Below are positions 47,204 through 56,296 of a DNA stretch of 64,000 nucleotides, in pieces. Source of the DNA: Acrocarpospora catenulata. Its GTDB lineage: Bacteria > Actinomycetota > Actinomycetes > Streptosporangiales > Streptosporangiaceae. The notes beneath the pieces were generated by a model, which was given only the letters and a program-made list of their open reading frames with translations, did no database searches and was not told where the DNA came from. Position numbers and translations under genes: made by a program. The stretch covers positions 103,566 to 167,565 of the forward strand of contig NZ_JAHCST010000017.1 of the NCBI RefSeq assembly GCF_018476525.1, written 5' to 3'. Within the stretch, counting starts at the first letter, position 1, and each line of letters starts with the position of its first letter.

Positions 47204-50200
47204 TCAGGCGGTGGCGCCCTCGATGGCGGCCAGGACGGCGGTTCCGGTGGCGATGTGGACCAGCTGTTCGCGGGGGACCGCCGCGCCGCGCCGGAGGGCC
47301 GCGGTGAAGCGGGCGGGGCCCAGCGCCGCGTGGCAGAGCCGGCTCACCCAGGCGCGGTCCGGGTCGTCGGGCTCCGGCTCGCCGCGCAGGGCCGTGCCGA
47401 CGCCGAGCAGGGCGGCGGCCCGGGTGTGGTCGCCGCGGAGCAGGGCCACGCCGGCCAGGCCTTCGGCGACCCGGGCGGCGACCAGCAGGTTGCGGTGGCC
47501 GAAGCCGGAGACGAGCGCGGCCCGGTGCCACCGCTCGGCCTCGTCGGCGTCGCCCTCGGCCAGCGCGGTCCAGCCGAGCGCGATGTGCGTGGATATCCGG
47601 ATCTCATCGGCGCTGAACCAGTCGCCGCTCCCGGCCAGCGCGCGGTGGCAGAGCTCCCTGGCCGCCGCCAGGTCGCCGCCCCTGCGGGCCAGCTCGGCCA
47701 GTCCCACCGTGGCCCTGGCCAGGATCTCCGGCGCGCCCGCCCGGCGGGCCAGCTCAGCGGCGCGCTCGTAGTCGGCACGGGCCTCGGCGATCACTTCCGG
47801 CCGTTCCCCGGCGACGATGGTCCGGTTGGCGGCCCGCCGGCACATCAGCTCGGCCATGTCGACGGTGGCGTTCAGCCGCTCCATCAGCTCCAGCGCACGG
47901 TCGAGCAGGGCCAGCGCGCGCTCCCGGTCGCCCCGCCACTCGGCCACCTCGGAGAGGCCGACCAGCGTCATCGACATGCCCCACCGCTCGCCCAGCCGCT
48001 GGAAGGCCGCGAAGGCGGGCTCCAGCATGCGCTCCGCCTCCGCCACCCGGCCGTCCATGAGCGCCAGCAGGCCCCAGCCGAAGTCCGACAGCGCCCGCAT
48101 CCAGGGCTCCATCGGCAGTGTGCGCTGCTCGGCCAGGAGGATGTCGGCGAGCTCCCGGCTGGGTGGGCCGATCACCATCGACCAGAGCACGGACACGTAG
48201 GGCTGGCGCGGGAGCCAGTTCATTTCGCGCATGATCGCGTCCGCCCTGGTCAGGTGCGCCGGCAGCCCGGGGACGCGCGCGCCGCCGGCGGCCAGGGTGA
48301 GCACGACCAGCGCGTACTGCTCCTGATCCGGTGGCTCGGGGCCCAGCCGGGCCACCAGCTCGGCGGCCAGGGTGGCGCTCTCGCTGCGCAGCCCGCGCAG
48401 CCACCAGTAGGAGCTGAGCGCGCTGAACAGCCGCAGCGCCCGGTCCAGGTCGGCCCGGCGCAGCGCGGCGACCAGGTTGTCGTGCTCGGCGTCCAGCAGC
48501 CGCAGCCAGTCCAGCTGCTCGGCCGCGCGCAGGTGCGGGTCGGCGGTCTCGGCCAGCTCCAGGTAGTAGGCCGTGTACGCCTCCCGGAGCGCGTCCGCCT
48601 CGCCCGCCTCGGCCAGCTTCTCGGCGCAGAAGGCCCGGATCGTGTCGAGCATCCGGTACCGGTCGCCGGACACCTCGACCAGCGACTTGTCGGCCAGGTC
48701 GGCGAGCAGGTCGACCAGCTCGTCCCCGGGCAGGCCGCAGACCCGCTCGGCCGCCGCGAGGGTGGCCCCGCCCGCGAACACGGTCAGCCGCCGGGCGAGC
48801 GTGCGCCCGGCCTCGTCGAGCAGGTCCCAGCTCCACTCGATGACCGCGCGCAGCGTGCGGTGGCGCGGCTCGGCCACCCTGCTGCCTTTCGACAGCAGCC
48901 GGAACGGGTCGGCGGAGGCGCCCGCCGCCAGCCGGGTGGCGATCTCGGCGACGGGGAGCGAGCGCACCCGCGCGGCGGCCAGCTCGATGGCCAGCGGTAG
49001 CCCGTCCAGGGCCCGGCAGATGGCGATCACCGAGCCCAGGTCCGCCGCGGTCACCGGGTAACCGGGCCGGACCGCCGCGGCCCGTTCGGTGAACAGCCGG
49101 ATCGCGGGGTAGTCCAGCGCCTGCGTCACATCCGGCATTTCCGGATTTAGTGGGGTTGTTGGGGGTGGTGGGGGGAGTGCCAGCGGCGGCACCGGGTACA
49201 GGTGTTCGCCCGTGATGCCGAGGCCTTCGCGGCTGGTGGCCAGGATCCGCAGCAGCGGGCAGGCGGCCAGCAGGCGGTCGGCCAGCGCGGCGGCGTCCGC
49301 GATCACGTGTTCGCAGTTGTCCAGGACGATCAGCAACGACCGGCCGGCCAGCGCGGCGGCCAGCCGGTCCAGTCGGTCCGGCGGATCCGTGTGCTCGTGG
49401 TGGGCGGTGCGGTCGGGGTGGGGGCGGTGGAACAGCCCGGTCTCGCGCAGGCCCACGGCGGTGAGCACGGCCTGCACCACATCGCGGCCGTCCGCCAGCG
49501 GCGAGCGCGCCACCTCGCGGCGTTCCGTCAGAGGCGACAGCGCCACGAAGCGGACCTCCAGCCCGGCCAGACCCGCCGCCTCCACCGCCAGGCGCGTCTT
49601 GCCGGTGCCGCCCGGGCCGGTCAGCGTGACCAGCCGGGACGCGCCGAGCAGCTCGCCGATGGCGGCCAGCTCACCGGCGCGGCCGATCAGCGGGGTGAGC
49701 TGGGCGGGCAGCGCACCGCGCGGTCCTTCCCCCGGGCCGCCCTCGGGGGCGGGCGGGGTCTGCGCGCGCAGGATGGCCAGGTGGACGGCGGCCAGCTCAG
49801 GGGAGGGGTCCACCCCCAGCTCCTCGGCCAGCAGCCGCCGTCCCTCCTCGTAGGCGGCCAAAGCCTCCGCCTGGCGGCCCTCCGCGACCAGGGCGCGCAT
49901 GTAGAGCCCGCGCAGGCGTTCCCTGAGCGGGTGCGCCGCGACCAGGTCGGCCAGCTCCGGGGTGATCGCGTCGGGCCCGGCCGCCAGGCCCAGTACGGCC
50001 TCGGCGTGATCCTCCACCGCGCTCAGCCGCAGCTCCTCCAGCCGGGCGGCCGGTCCGGCCAGCGTCTCGCTCAGGTCGGCCAGGGCCGGGCCACGCCAGA
50101 GCGCCAGGCCCTCCCGGAGCAGTCCGGCGGCCCTGCGGTGGTCCCCCGCCCTGAGCGCGGTACGGCCCGCGGCGGCCAGTCGTTCGAAGCGGTGCGCGTC

Positions 50201-50485
50201 CACCTGATCTGGGTTCGCCGCCAGCCGGTACCCGGCCGGGTGCCGGACCACGAGGTCGGCGGCGAGCAGCTGCCGGAGCCGGGAGACCTGGGCCTGGAGC
50301 GCGTTGGGCGCGTTCGCCGGGGGGCCGTCACCGTACAGGACGTCGATGAGACGTTCGGCGGGCACCACCCTGTTCGCCTCCAGGACCAGCAGGCCGAGCA
50401 GGGTGCGCAGGCGCAGGCCGCTGATGGCCACGGGTTCGCCGTCTTCCCGGCGGACCTCGGTGGGTCCCAGGATGCCGAAGCGCAT
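47204..50485 (-). CDS. AfsR/SARP-type regulator with ATPase and TPR
   Basis: A 1093-residue regulator: OmpR-type winged helix (1-95, MRFGILGPTEVRREDGEPVA), BTAD domain (~98-245), NB-ARC-like ATPase (Walker A GPGGTGKT at 290-297, Walker B LLIVLDNCEH at ~383-392, GLPLAIELAAARVRSLPV later), and a C-terminal helical region of TPR-like repeats (DRERALALLDRALELMERLN, GDLAAARELCHRALAGSGDW). Such proteins activate secondary-metabolite or export genes. An MFS exporter follows on the same strand and a DUF402 gene is divergent 43 bases away. Confidence 0.92.
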   Translation of the reverse strand: MRFGILGPTEVRREDGEPVAISGLRLRTLLGLLVLEANRVVPAERLIDVLYGDGPPANAPNALQAQVSRLRQLLAADLVVRHPAGYRLAANPDQVDAHRFERLAAAGRTALRAGDHRRAAGLLREGLALWRGPALADLSETLAGPAARLEELRLSAVEDHAEAVLGLAAGPDAITPELADLVAAHPLRERLRGLYMRALVAEGRQAEALAAYEEGRRLLAEELGVDPSPELAAVHLAILRAQTPPAPEGGPGEGPRGALPAQLTPLIGRAGELAAIGELLGASRLVTLTGPGGTGKTRLAVEAAGLAGLEVRFVALSPLTERREVARSPLADGRDVVQAVLTAVGLRETGLFHRPHPDRTAHHEHTDPPDRLDRLAAALAGRSLLIVLDNCEHVIADAAALADRLLAACPLLRILATSREGLGITGEHLYPVPPLALPPPPPTTPLNPEMPDVTQALDYPAIRLFTERAAAVRPGYPVTAADLGSVIAICRALDGLPLAIELAAARVRSLPVAEIATRLAAGASADPFRLLSKGSRVAEPRHRTLRAVIEWSWDLLDEAGRTLARRLTVFAGGATLAAAERVCGLPGDELVDLLADLADKSLVEVSGDRYRMLDTIRAFCAEKLAEAGEADALREAYTAYYLELAETADPHLRAAEQLDWLRLLDAEHDNLVAALRRADLDRALRLFSALSSYWWLRGLRSESATLAAELVARLGPEPPDQEQYALVVLTLAAGGARVPGLPAHLTRADAIMREMNWLPRQPYVSVLWSMVIGPPSRELADILLAEQRTLPMEPWMRALSDFGWGLLALMDGRVAEAERMLEPAFAAFQRLGERWGMSMTLVGLSEVAEWRGDRERALALLDRALELMERLNATVDMAELMCRRAANRTIVAGERPEVIAEARADYERAAELARRAGAPEILARATVGLAELARRGGDLAAARELCHRALAGSGDWFSADEIRISTHIALGWTALAEGDADEAERWHRAALVSGFGHRNLLVAARVAEGLAGVALLRGDHTRAAALLGVGTALRGEPEPDDPDRAWVSRLCHAALGPARFTAALRRGAAVPREQLVHIATGTAVLAAIEGATA

Positions 50486-50528
50486 ACCTAAGATTCTGGC
50501 GCACGATCAGTTATCGTCGTTTTTCGTG

Positions 50529-51038
50529 ATGTCGGACATCGGGGTGGTGTACCGCAAGTACGACGGCAGGCTGCACTGGAACTACCGGGCAGTCCGCCTC
50601 GGTGAGGACGAGCACGGCGTCTGGGTGGGCTGCCCGCCGGGGACGGTCGGCCGGTTGGGCGAGGGGCCGCCCATCGTGTGGGAGCTCCCGTACGTGAAAC
50701 TGTTTCCCCGGGACACCTGGTGGACGGCGACGTTCAACCCGGCGACTCACTCGATGGCGTCCTACTGCGACATCACGACCGTCCCGGTGTGGCAGGACGG
50801 CGGTGTCACCATGGTGGACCTGGACCTCGACGTGATCCGCCTCCAGGACGGCACGGTCTTCCTCGACGACGAGGACGAGTTCGCCGATCACCAGGTCTGG
50901 TTCGGCTACCCGCCCGACGTGATCGAGAACGCCCGCCACGCGGCCGACTGGCTCCTGTCTGCCGTCGCGGGCGGCGACGGCCCGTTCGGCGGCGCCCACA
51001 CCCGCTGGCTGAACCGGGTTTCGGGTTCCGTTCCGTAA
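50529..51038 (+). CDS. DUF402 protein
   Basis: A 169-residue protein of the DUF402 family, whose members fold as a beta-barrel and include nucleoside-phosphate phosphatases. VYRKYDGRLHWNYRAVRLGE, LFPRDTWWTATFNPATHSMA, SYCDITTVPVWQDG and VTMVDLDLDVIRLQDGTVFL with a DDEDEF acidic patch are typical. ATG at 50529 fits; a GTG three bases earlier is equivalent. Divergent from the AfsR-type gene. Confidence 0.85.
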   Translation: MSDIGVVYRKYDGRLHWNYRAVRLGEDEHGVWVGCPPGTVGRLGEGPPIVWELPYVKLFPRDTWWTATFNPATHSMASYCDITTVPVWQDGGVTMVDLDLDVIRLQDGTVFLDDEDEFADHQVWFGYPPDVIENARHAADWLLSAVAGGDGPFGGAHTRWLNRVSGSVP

Positions 51039-51117
51039 TCCCGGATCGCTTCCCTGAGCGGCCTGCCGCGGCCTCCTCGGGCTGAGGCGCTCTTGGACCG
51101 GTTGGCGGGTCCCTTTG

Positions 51118-51139
51118 GTAATAAGGTGTTACATATTAC
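51118..51139. promoter_or_regulatory. Inverted repeat upstream of aldehyde dehydrogenase
   Basis: GTAATA at 51118-51123 mirrors TATTAC at 51134-51139 with a 10-base spacer, 15 bases before the start codon. It is AT-rich in a GC-rich setting and could be an operator overlapping the promoter. Confidence 0.4.
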
Positions 51140-51154
51140 TGAAAGGTGGCTCTT

Positions 51155-52642
51155 ATGCTGTTCGCTCAGGATCCGCGTACCGGCCAGGCGGTCGGCGAGC
51201 CGATCCCCGAGAGCACCGAGGACGAGGTCGCCGCGACCGTGGTGGCGGCGGCCGAGGCGGGCCGCGCCTGGCGCGCCACCCCCGCCCCCGACCGCGCGGC
51301 CGTCCTGGAGTCGATCGCCGACGTGCTCCTGGCCGCCACCGACGAGCTCTGGCGCGCGGCCGACGACGAAACCGCCCTCGGCGAGGTACGCCTCCGGGGG
51401 GAGATCGCCAGGTCTGCCGGGCAGTTCCGGCTCTTCGCCGAGGTGCTCGGGGACGGCGGCTACCTGGACGCGACCATCGACCACGCCGACCCCGGGCAGA
51501 CCCCGCCCCGGCCGGACGTCCGGCGCATGAACCACCCGCTCCCCGGCGTGGTCGGCGTCTTCGCCGCCGGCAACTTCCCGTTCGCCTTCTCGGTGGCCGG
51601 TGGGGACGTGGCCTCCGCCCTGGCCGCCGGCTGCCCCGTCGTGGTGAAGGCCCATCCCGGGCATCCTGTCCTGTCCGGGCTGGTCGCCTCCGTCATCCGT
51701 ACGGCCCTGCCCGACCCGGCCCTGCTCGGCCTCGTACACGGCGCCGACGCCGGTCGCCACCTCGTCCAGCACCCCTCCGTCGCGGCGGTCGGCTTCACCG
51801 GGTCGATCCCCGGCGGCACGGCGATCCAGCGGCTGATCCAGGAGCGCCCGGACCCCATCCCGTTCTACGGCGAACTGGGCAGCGTCAACCCGGTCGTGGT
51901 CCTGCCCTCGGCGCTCACCGGTGACCTCTCGGCCCTGGCCACCGGCTTCGCCGCCTCCCTCACTCTGGGCGTCGGCCAGTTCTGCACCAACCCGGGCCTG
52001 GTCTTCGTCCCCTCGGACGACACCCTGCTCAAGGCCATCGCCGACGCGGTCTCCGCCACCACCGGCGGTCCGATGCTGACGCCCAGAATCAGGGACGGCT
52101 ACGCACACGGCCTCGCCCGCCTGTCGTCCCAGGCGGACGAACTCGCCACCGGAACCCCCGGAGATGCCCCCACCTCGGTCGTGCCGCACGTCTACCTCAC
52201 CGATGTCGACGCGTTCACGACCGGCCTCCCCGACCTGGCCGAGGAATGCTTCGGCCCCGCCGCCCTGATCGTGAAATATCGCGAAATTTCGGACCTGTTC
52301 GACGTGCTGGACCGCCTGCCCGGGTCCCTGACCGCGACCATCCACGCCCAAGAGCCCACCGAGGCGGCGGAGATCGTCCCCCTCCTCACCCGGCTCGCCG
52401 GACGCGTGATCTGGAACGGCTGGCCCACCGGCGTGGCCGTCTGCTGGTCCATGCACCACGGCGGCCCCTGGCCCGCCTCCACCTCCCCCGCCCACACCTC
52501 CGTCGGAGCCGCCGCGATCACCCGCTGGCTGACCCCGGTGGCGTACCAGAACTGGCCGGCCGCCCTGCTGCCACCAGAACTACGGGACGACAACCCGGGC
52601 AACCTCCCCCGGCGGGTGAACGGAACACTGACGCCGATCTGA
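51155..52642 (+). CDS. NADP-type aldehyde dehydrogenase
   Basis: A ~495-residue aldehyde dehydrogenase resembling alpha-ketoglutarate-semialdehyde dehydrogenases that end uronate, arabinose or hydroxyproline breakdown. NHPLPGVVGVFAAGNFPFAF and PVVVKAHPGHP form the cofactor site; AVGFTGSIPGG follows. The general base is Glu in FYGELGSVNP (~240) and the nucleophile is Cys in LGVGQFCTNPG (~277). ATG at 51155 has AAAGGTGG upstream; a GTG at 51146 is less likely. It is followed 138 bases later by a sugar kinase, which fits sugar catabolism. Confidence 0.88.
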   Translation: MLFAQDPRTGQAVGEPIPESTEDEVAATVVAAAEAGRAWRATPAPDRAAVLESIADVLLAATDELWRAADDETALGEVRLRGEIARSAGQFRLFAEVLGDGGYLDATIDHADPGQTPPRPDVRRMNHPLPGVVGVFAAGNFPFAFSVAGGDVASALAAGCPVVVKAHPGHPVLSGLVASVIRTALPDPALLGLVHGADAGRHLVQHPSVAAVGFTGSIPGGTAIQRLIQERPDPIPFYGELGSVNPVVVLPSALTGDLSALATGFAASLTLGVGQFCTNPGLVFVPSDDTLLKAIADAVSATTGGPMLTPRIRDGYAHGLARLSSQADELATGTPGDAPTSVVPHVYLTDVDAFTTGLPDLAEECFGPAALIVKYREISDLFDVLDRLPGSLTATIHAQEPTEAAEIVPLLTRLAGRVIWNGWPTGVAVCWSMHHGGPWPASTSPAHTSVGAAAITRWLTPVAYQNWPAALLPPELRDDNPGNLPRRVNGTLTPI

Positions 52643-52780
52643 TGACCGGCGTGCCAACGGGCTCGACAACTGATCATCGGGTTCATCCGCTCAACCAGCT
52701 CGCCGTCGACCGCCTGGGTCCGCGGCCCCCGCTGACCAATCGCGCCCCCTGACCCGCACCCCGACACCCCTGGAGGACCG

Positions 52781-54196
52781 GTGCCCCTCGTCGCCGGGAT
52801 CGACTCGTCGACCCAGTCGTGCAAAGTCGTCATCCGCGACGCCGAGACCGGGAAGCTGGTGCGCGAAGGGCGCGCACCACACCCCGTCGGCACCGTCGTG
52901 CCGCCGGCCGCGTGGGAGGCCGCACTGTCCGACGCGGTCGCACAGGCCGGCGGACTGGACGACGTGGCGGCCGCCTCGATCGCCGGGCAGATGCAGGGCA
53001 TGGTGTGCCTGGACGCCGGCGGCGCGGTGATCCGGGACGCCGTGCTGTGGAACGACACCCGCTCGGCCGGCGCCGCCGCCGACCTGATCTCGGATCTCGG
53101 CGGCGGCCAGGCGGGACAGCGAGCATGGGCGGAGGCGGTCGGCCTGGTGCCGGTGGCCAGTTTCACCGTCACCAAGCTGCGCTGGCTGGCCTCGGCGGAA
53201 CCGGACAACGCCGCCCGTACCGCCGCGGTGTGTCTGCCGCATGACTGGCTGACCTGGCGACTGTCCGGCGCACCGGGGCTCGATGCGCTGCGCACCGACC
53301 GCAGCGAGGCCAGCGGGACCGGATACTGGTCGGCCGCGACCGGTGAGTATCGCCTGGACCTGCTCCGGTTGGCGTTCGGTCGCGACGATGTGCTGCTGCC
53401 GCGGGTGCTCGGGCCGACCGGTCAGGCCGGGCACCTGCGCACCGATGCGCTGCTGGGCCCCGGCGCCGGCGACTGCGCCGCAGCGGCGCTGGGTGCCGGC
53501 GCCGAGCCGGGCGACGTGATCGTGTCGATCGGCACCTCCGGCATCGTGTCCACCGTTTCCGACGTGCCGGCCGCGGACCCGAGCGGGATCGTGGCCGGGT
53601 TCGCCGACGCGACCGGCCGGTTCCTGCCGCTGGTGTGCACGCTCAACGCCGCCCGGGTGCTGGACGCGGCCGCGACCATGCTGCGGGTGGACCACGCAGG
53701 GCTGTCCGCGCTGGCGCTGTCCGCCCCGCCGGGCGCCGACGGGCTGGTCCTGGTGCCCTACCTGGAGGGCGAGCGCACCCCGAACCGCCCGCACGCCACC
53801 GGAGCCGTACACGGCCTGACCCTGCGGACCTCGACCCCCGCGCACCTGGCCCGCGCGGCGGTGGAGGGCATGCTGTGCGCACTCGCCGACGGGCTGGACG
53901 CAATGATCGCGCAGGGCACGACGGTCAACCGGGTCATCCTGGTCGGCGGCGGCGCCCGCTCGGAGGCGGTGCGCCGGATCGCGCCCACAGTCTTCGGCCG
54001 CCCCGTGCTCGTCCCACCACTGGGGGAGTACGTCGCCGACGGCGCCGCCCGCCAGGCGGCCTGGGTGCTGTCGGGCGGGCAGCGCCCGCCGTCGTGGACG
54101 GTCGGGCAGGTCGAGACGCACGAGCCGGACGCCGTGCCGGCGATCCGCGAACGGTACGCCGTGGCCCGCACAAACGTCCTCGACCGCACTGACTGA
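52781..54196 (+). CDS. FGGY-family carbohydrate kinase (xylulokinase-like)
   Basis: A 471-residue kinase. [20 protein letters not shown] is the N-terminal phosphate-binding motif, then [64 protein letters not shown], and in the second half [15 protein letters not shown] and [20 protein letters not shown]. This is close to xylulokinase (QMQGMV... and PHDWL... are typical). GGAGG lies five bases before the GTG. No isomerase is adjacent, so the substrate is open. It is the last gene before the accessory island. Confidence 0.88.
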   Translation: MPLVAGIDSSTQSCKVVIRDAETGKLVREGRAPHPVGTVVPPAAWEAALSDAVAQAGGLDDVAAASIAGQMQGMVCLDAGGAVIRDAVLWNDTRSAGAAADLISDLGGGQAGQRAWAEAVGLVPVASFTVTKLRWLASAEPDNAARTAAVCLPHDWLTWRLSGAPGLDALRTDRSEASGTGYWSAATGEYRLDLLRLAFGRDDVLLPRVLGPTGQAGHLRTDALLGPGAGDCAAAALGAGAEPGDVIVSIGTSGIVSTVSDVPAADPSGIVAGFADATGRFLPLVCTLNAARVLDAAATMLRVDHAGLSALALSAPPGADGLVLVPYLEGERTPNRPHATGAVHGLTLRTSTPAHLARAAVEGMLCALADGLDAMIAQGTTVNRVILVGGGARSEAVRRIAPTVFGRPVLVPPLGEYVADGAARQAAWVLSGGQRPPSWTVGQVETHEPDAVPAIRERYAVARTNVLDRTD

Positions 54197-54234
54197 GAGC
54201 GACCCACGCTCGGGGATGAGTCACCTACTGATCT

Positions 54235-54489
54235 TTAATTCGTGATGTCGACTCCTGTCGTGAGAGTCTGGCCGGTCTCGGTGAGGCATCCGTCCACGAG
54301 GTGTGGCCGGTACTGGATCTTCTTCAGGCCACGCCCGGTACCGTGTAGCCGATGTGGAACATCCGGCCGATCAGCCGTACCGCCTCGCGACGCTGTTGCT
54401 CCTGGGGGTGAAGCCGCCGCTTTGCGCGTACCGCACACACCGGTCGTACCTGGCGGGTCAGCCCTCGTCAGCTGCCCGATAAGACGCAT
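54235..54489 (-). pseudogene. Decayed transposase-like remnant (IS630-type winged helix?)
   Basis: Within the 384-base gap after the kinase, the minus strand encodes RLHPQEQQRREAVRLIGRMF then HIGYTVPGVA (54324-54413), resembling the winged helix-turn-helix of IS630-family transposases, and stops at once. Another frame continues with RPHLVDGCLTETGQ. Several broken frames together suggest a transposase relic at the island boundary. No terminal inverted repeats were found. The match is short, so this is tentative. Confidence 0.35.
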
Positions 54490-54580
54490 TTAAGTTCGGT
54501 AATAGCCGCGCCGCGCGAACATTGTGGGATCTGGTACTTCGCCTCCATGATGGCTGTCTGATGCTTCCGGCTGGAGTTGT

Positions 54581-54964
54581 GTGAGGGTAAGCGAACGATG
54601 TGAGGTGTTCGTGGAGGCAAGGATTGGAGTCTCCGGTGACGACGAGGTCGCGGAGTTAGCTGACCTGCAAGAATGGCTGCGAGGCGAGCGGGCTCTGATC
54701 GGTAGGGTGCGGTCGGTCTCCCGCCCCCCTGCCGAGAACGAGTTGGGTGGGGCGCTCGATGTGCTCGTGGTGGCGTTGGGGACCGGCGGCGCCGGGGTCG
54801 CGCTCGCGCGGTCATTGACCGCCTGGCTGCAGACCCGTCGCGTCAATGTGGCGATCACAGTGACCTCCCCGTCCGGCAGCGTGAAGGTCGACGCACAACG
54901 GATCAAGGACGAGGCGGTCCTGCCGATGTTGCAGGAAGTGCTACGGGCAGGCGATGAGCTCTGA
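54581..54964 (+). CDS. EACC1-like effector-associated small protein
   Basis: A 127-residue protein: EARIGVSGDDEVAELADLQE, then LGGALDVLVVALGTGGAGVA and LARSLTAWLQTRRVNVAITV with TSPSGSVKVDAQRI. From memory this is the pattern of the effector-associated constant component (EACC1) that precedes caspase, TIR or protease effectors in actinobacterial conflict systems. GTG at 54581 has GGAG five bases upstream. It overlaps the caspase gene by 11 bases, so both proteins are made together, probably at a fixed ratio. It is thought to be an adaptor; the biochemical role is not established. Confidence 0.72.
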   Translation: MRVSERCEVFVEARIGVSGDDEVAELADLQEWLRGERALIGRVRSVSRPPAENELGGALDVLVVALGTGGAGVALARSLTAWLQTRRVNVAITVTSPSGSVKVDAQRIKDEAVLPMLQEVLRAGDEL

Positions 54965-56267
54965 ACACACCGACTACTCCCGTTCCACAGCGATCCTGAT
55001 CGGCACATCGAACTATCAGGATTCGTCATACCTTCCACTTCCCGCGGTCACCAACAGTCTGAACGGACTGCGCGAGGTACTGACCGATTCGGAATTGTGC
55101 GGATGGCCCGCTGACCGAATCATCGAGTGGCGAGATCCCTCGGATGTCCGGCAAATCCTGCAGAAGCTTCGGCGGATTGCCCGGGATACCGAGGATGTGC
55201 TGCTGGTGTACTTCGTCGGACACGGCACCATCGTGGGACGCGGACAGCTATGCCTTGTGCTTGCCGACACCGAGGCCAGCGATCCGGACATCACGGGCCT
55301 AGAGTACGAACGGGTGCGGCAGGCGCTGCTTGACAGCCCGGCGAGAACGAAAATCGTGATTCTGGACTGTTGCTATTCGGGCCGCGCGATCGAGGCGTTG
55401 TCCGAGGGCACGATCGCCGACAGCACCGACACCCGCGGTGTGTACACCCTCACCGCCAGTGATCACGCTGCGCACGTCGTCGCGCTCGCTCAGCAGGCGG
55501 AAGCTTGTACCTCGTTCACCGGGGAACTCCTGGACCTGGTTCGCACCGGCATCCTGGACGGCCCTCAATATCTGCCCCTGAACCTGATCTACCTTCACCT
55601 TCGGCGTCGACTTCACACGCGCCGCCTCCCTGAGCCCAACCAGCGCGGTACGGACACCGCGGGTGAGTTCGTCTTCACCCGTAATGCCGCGGCCTTTTCC
55701 GTTCAGGAACAGGCCATACCGCTGTCCGAGAACACCGGCGCCGGGAGAGGCTACCCGGCGGATACGATCCGCGTCAGCGGCCGGATGCTGCATTTCGGGG
55801 ATGAGGAGAGCTTCCCCTTGGCGAACATCTCTCACCTGTGGGCCGGGGAGATGCCCCTGAAGGGTAAGCTCGCCACCTTCTACCCATTTCGGAAGATCAT
55901 TCCTCTTCTGCTGGGAATCGGGGTGAGCGCAGCCCTGGCGGCGTGGATGGCGCCCGGACTTGGGCGCGCTCTTATGATAACTATTACCGTCCTGGCAGGG
56001 GTCTGGATCGCCTATTTGATGCTCGTCATTTATTATCGGTTGCGCATCAGGGAACCCTATTATGAGATGGTCCTTGAGACGACGGGTGGTCAGTTTCGCC
56101 GTGTGTTCTGCAGAGACCTTGACGAAGCTCGGCTGTTCAAACAGGTCATAAGCGAAGCCATCGAGCAGTCCGGTGTGTCGGTCATTCAGATCGAGGGAGA
56201 CGTTGTCTTCGGCGACCGCGAGGACGATGCGATGATCGTTGACAATGAGAGTTCTCATCCCGAGTAG
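54954..56267 (+). CDS. Caspase-like protease fused to a DUF6232-like membrane module
   Basis: A 437-residue protein. Residues ~10-245 form a caspase-like (C14) peptidase: TAILIGTSNYQDSSYLPLPA, catalytic His90 in YFVGHGT, catalytic Cys (DCCYSG at 138-143, Cys140 favoured), GVYTLTASD. Residues ~270-310 (IRVSGRMLHFGDEESFPLAN) and ~365-425 resemble DUF6232, split by two membrane spans at ~314-333 and ~339-361. Both catalytic residues are present, so it is probably active. The protein would sit at the membrane inner face and cut itself or a partner on activation. Its ATG overlaps the EACC1-like gene. Confidence 0.85.
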   Translation: MSSEHTDYSRSTAILIGTSNYQDSSYLPLPAVTNSLNGLREVLTDSELCGWPADRIIEWRDPSDVRQILQKLRRIARDTEDVLLVYFVGHGTIVGRGQLCLVLADTEASDPDITGLEYERVRQALLDSPARTKIVILDCCYSGRAIEALSEGTIADSTDTRGVYTLTASDHAAHVVALAQQAEACTSFTGELLDLVRTGILDGPQYLPLNLIYLHLRRRLHTRRLPEPNQRGTDTAGEFVFTRNAAAFSVQEQAIPLSENTGAGRGYPADTIRVSGRMLHFGDEESFPLANISHLWAGEMPLKGKLATFYPFRKIIPLLLGIGVSAALAAWMAPGLGRALMITITVLAGVWIAYLMLVIYYRLRIREPYYEMVLETTGGQFRRVFCRDLDEARLFKQVISEAIEQSGVSVIQIEGDVVFGDREDDAMIVDNESSHPE

Positions 56268-56296
56268 TGGCGATTTCGTCGGTGTGCGTGACCAGA

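Noticed and set aside
43521..47531. A 1336-codon minus-strand open frame spanning dapA, RNase J and the MFS gene in another frame
   Set aside because: Low-complexity Arg/Pro/Gly/His sequence covering three well-supported genes; an artefact of high GC.
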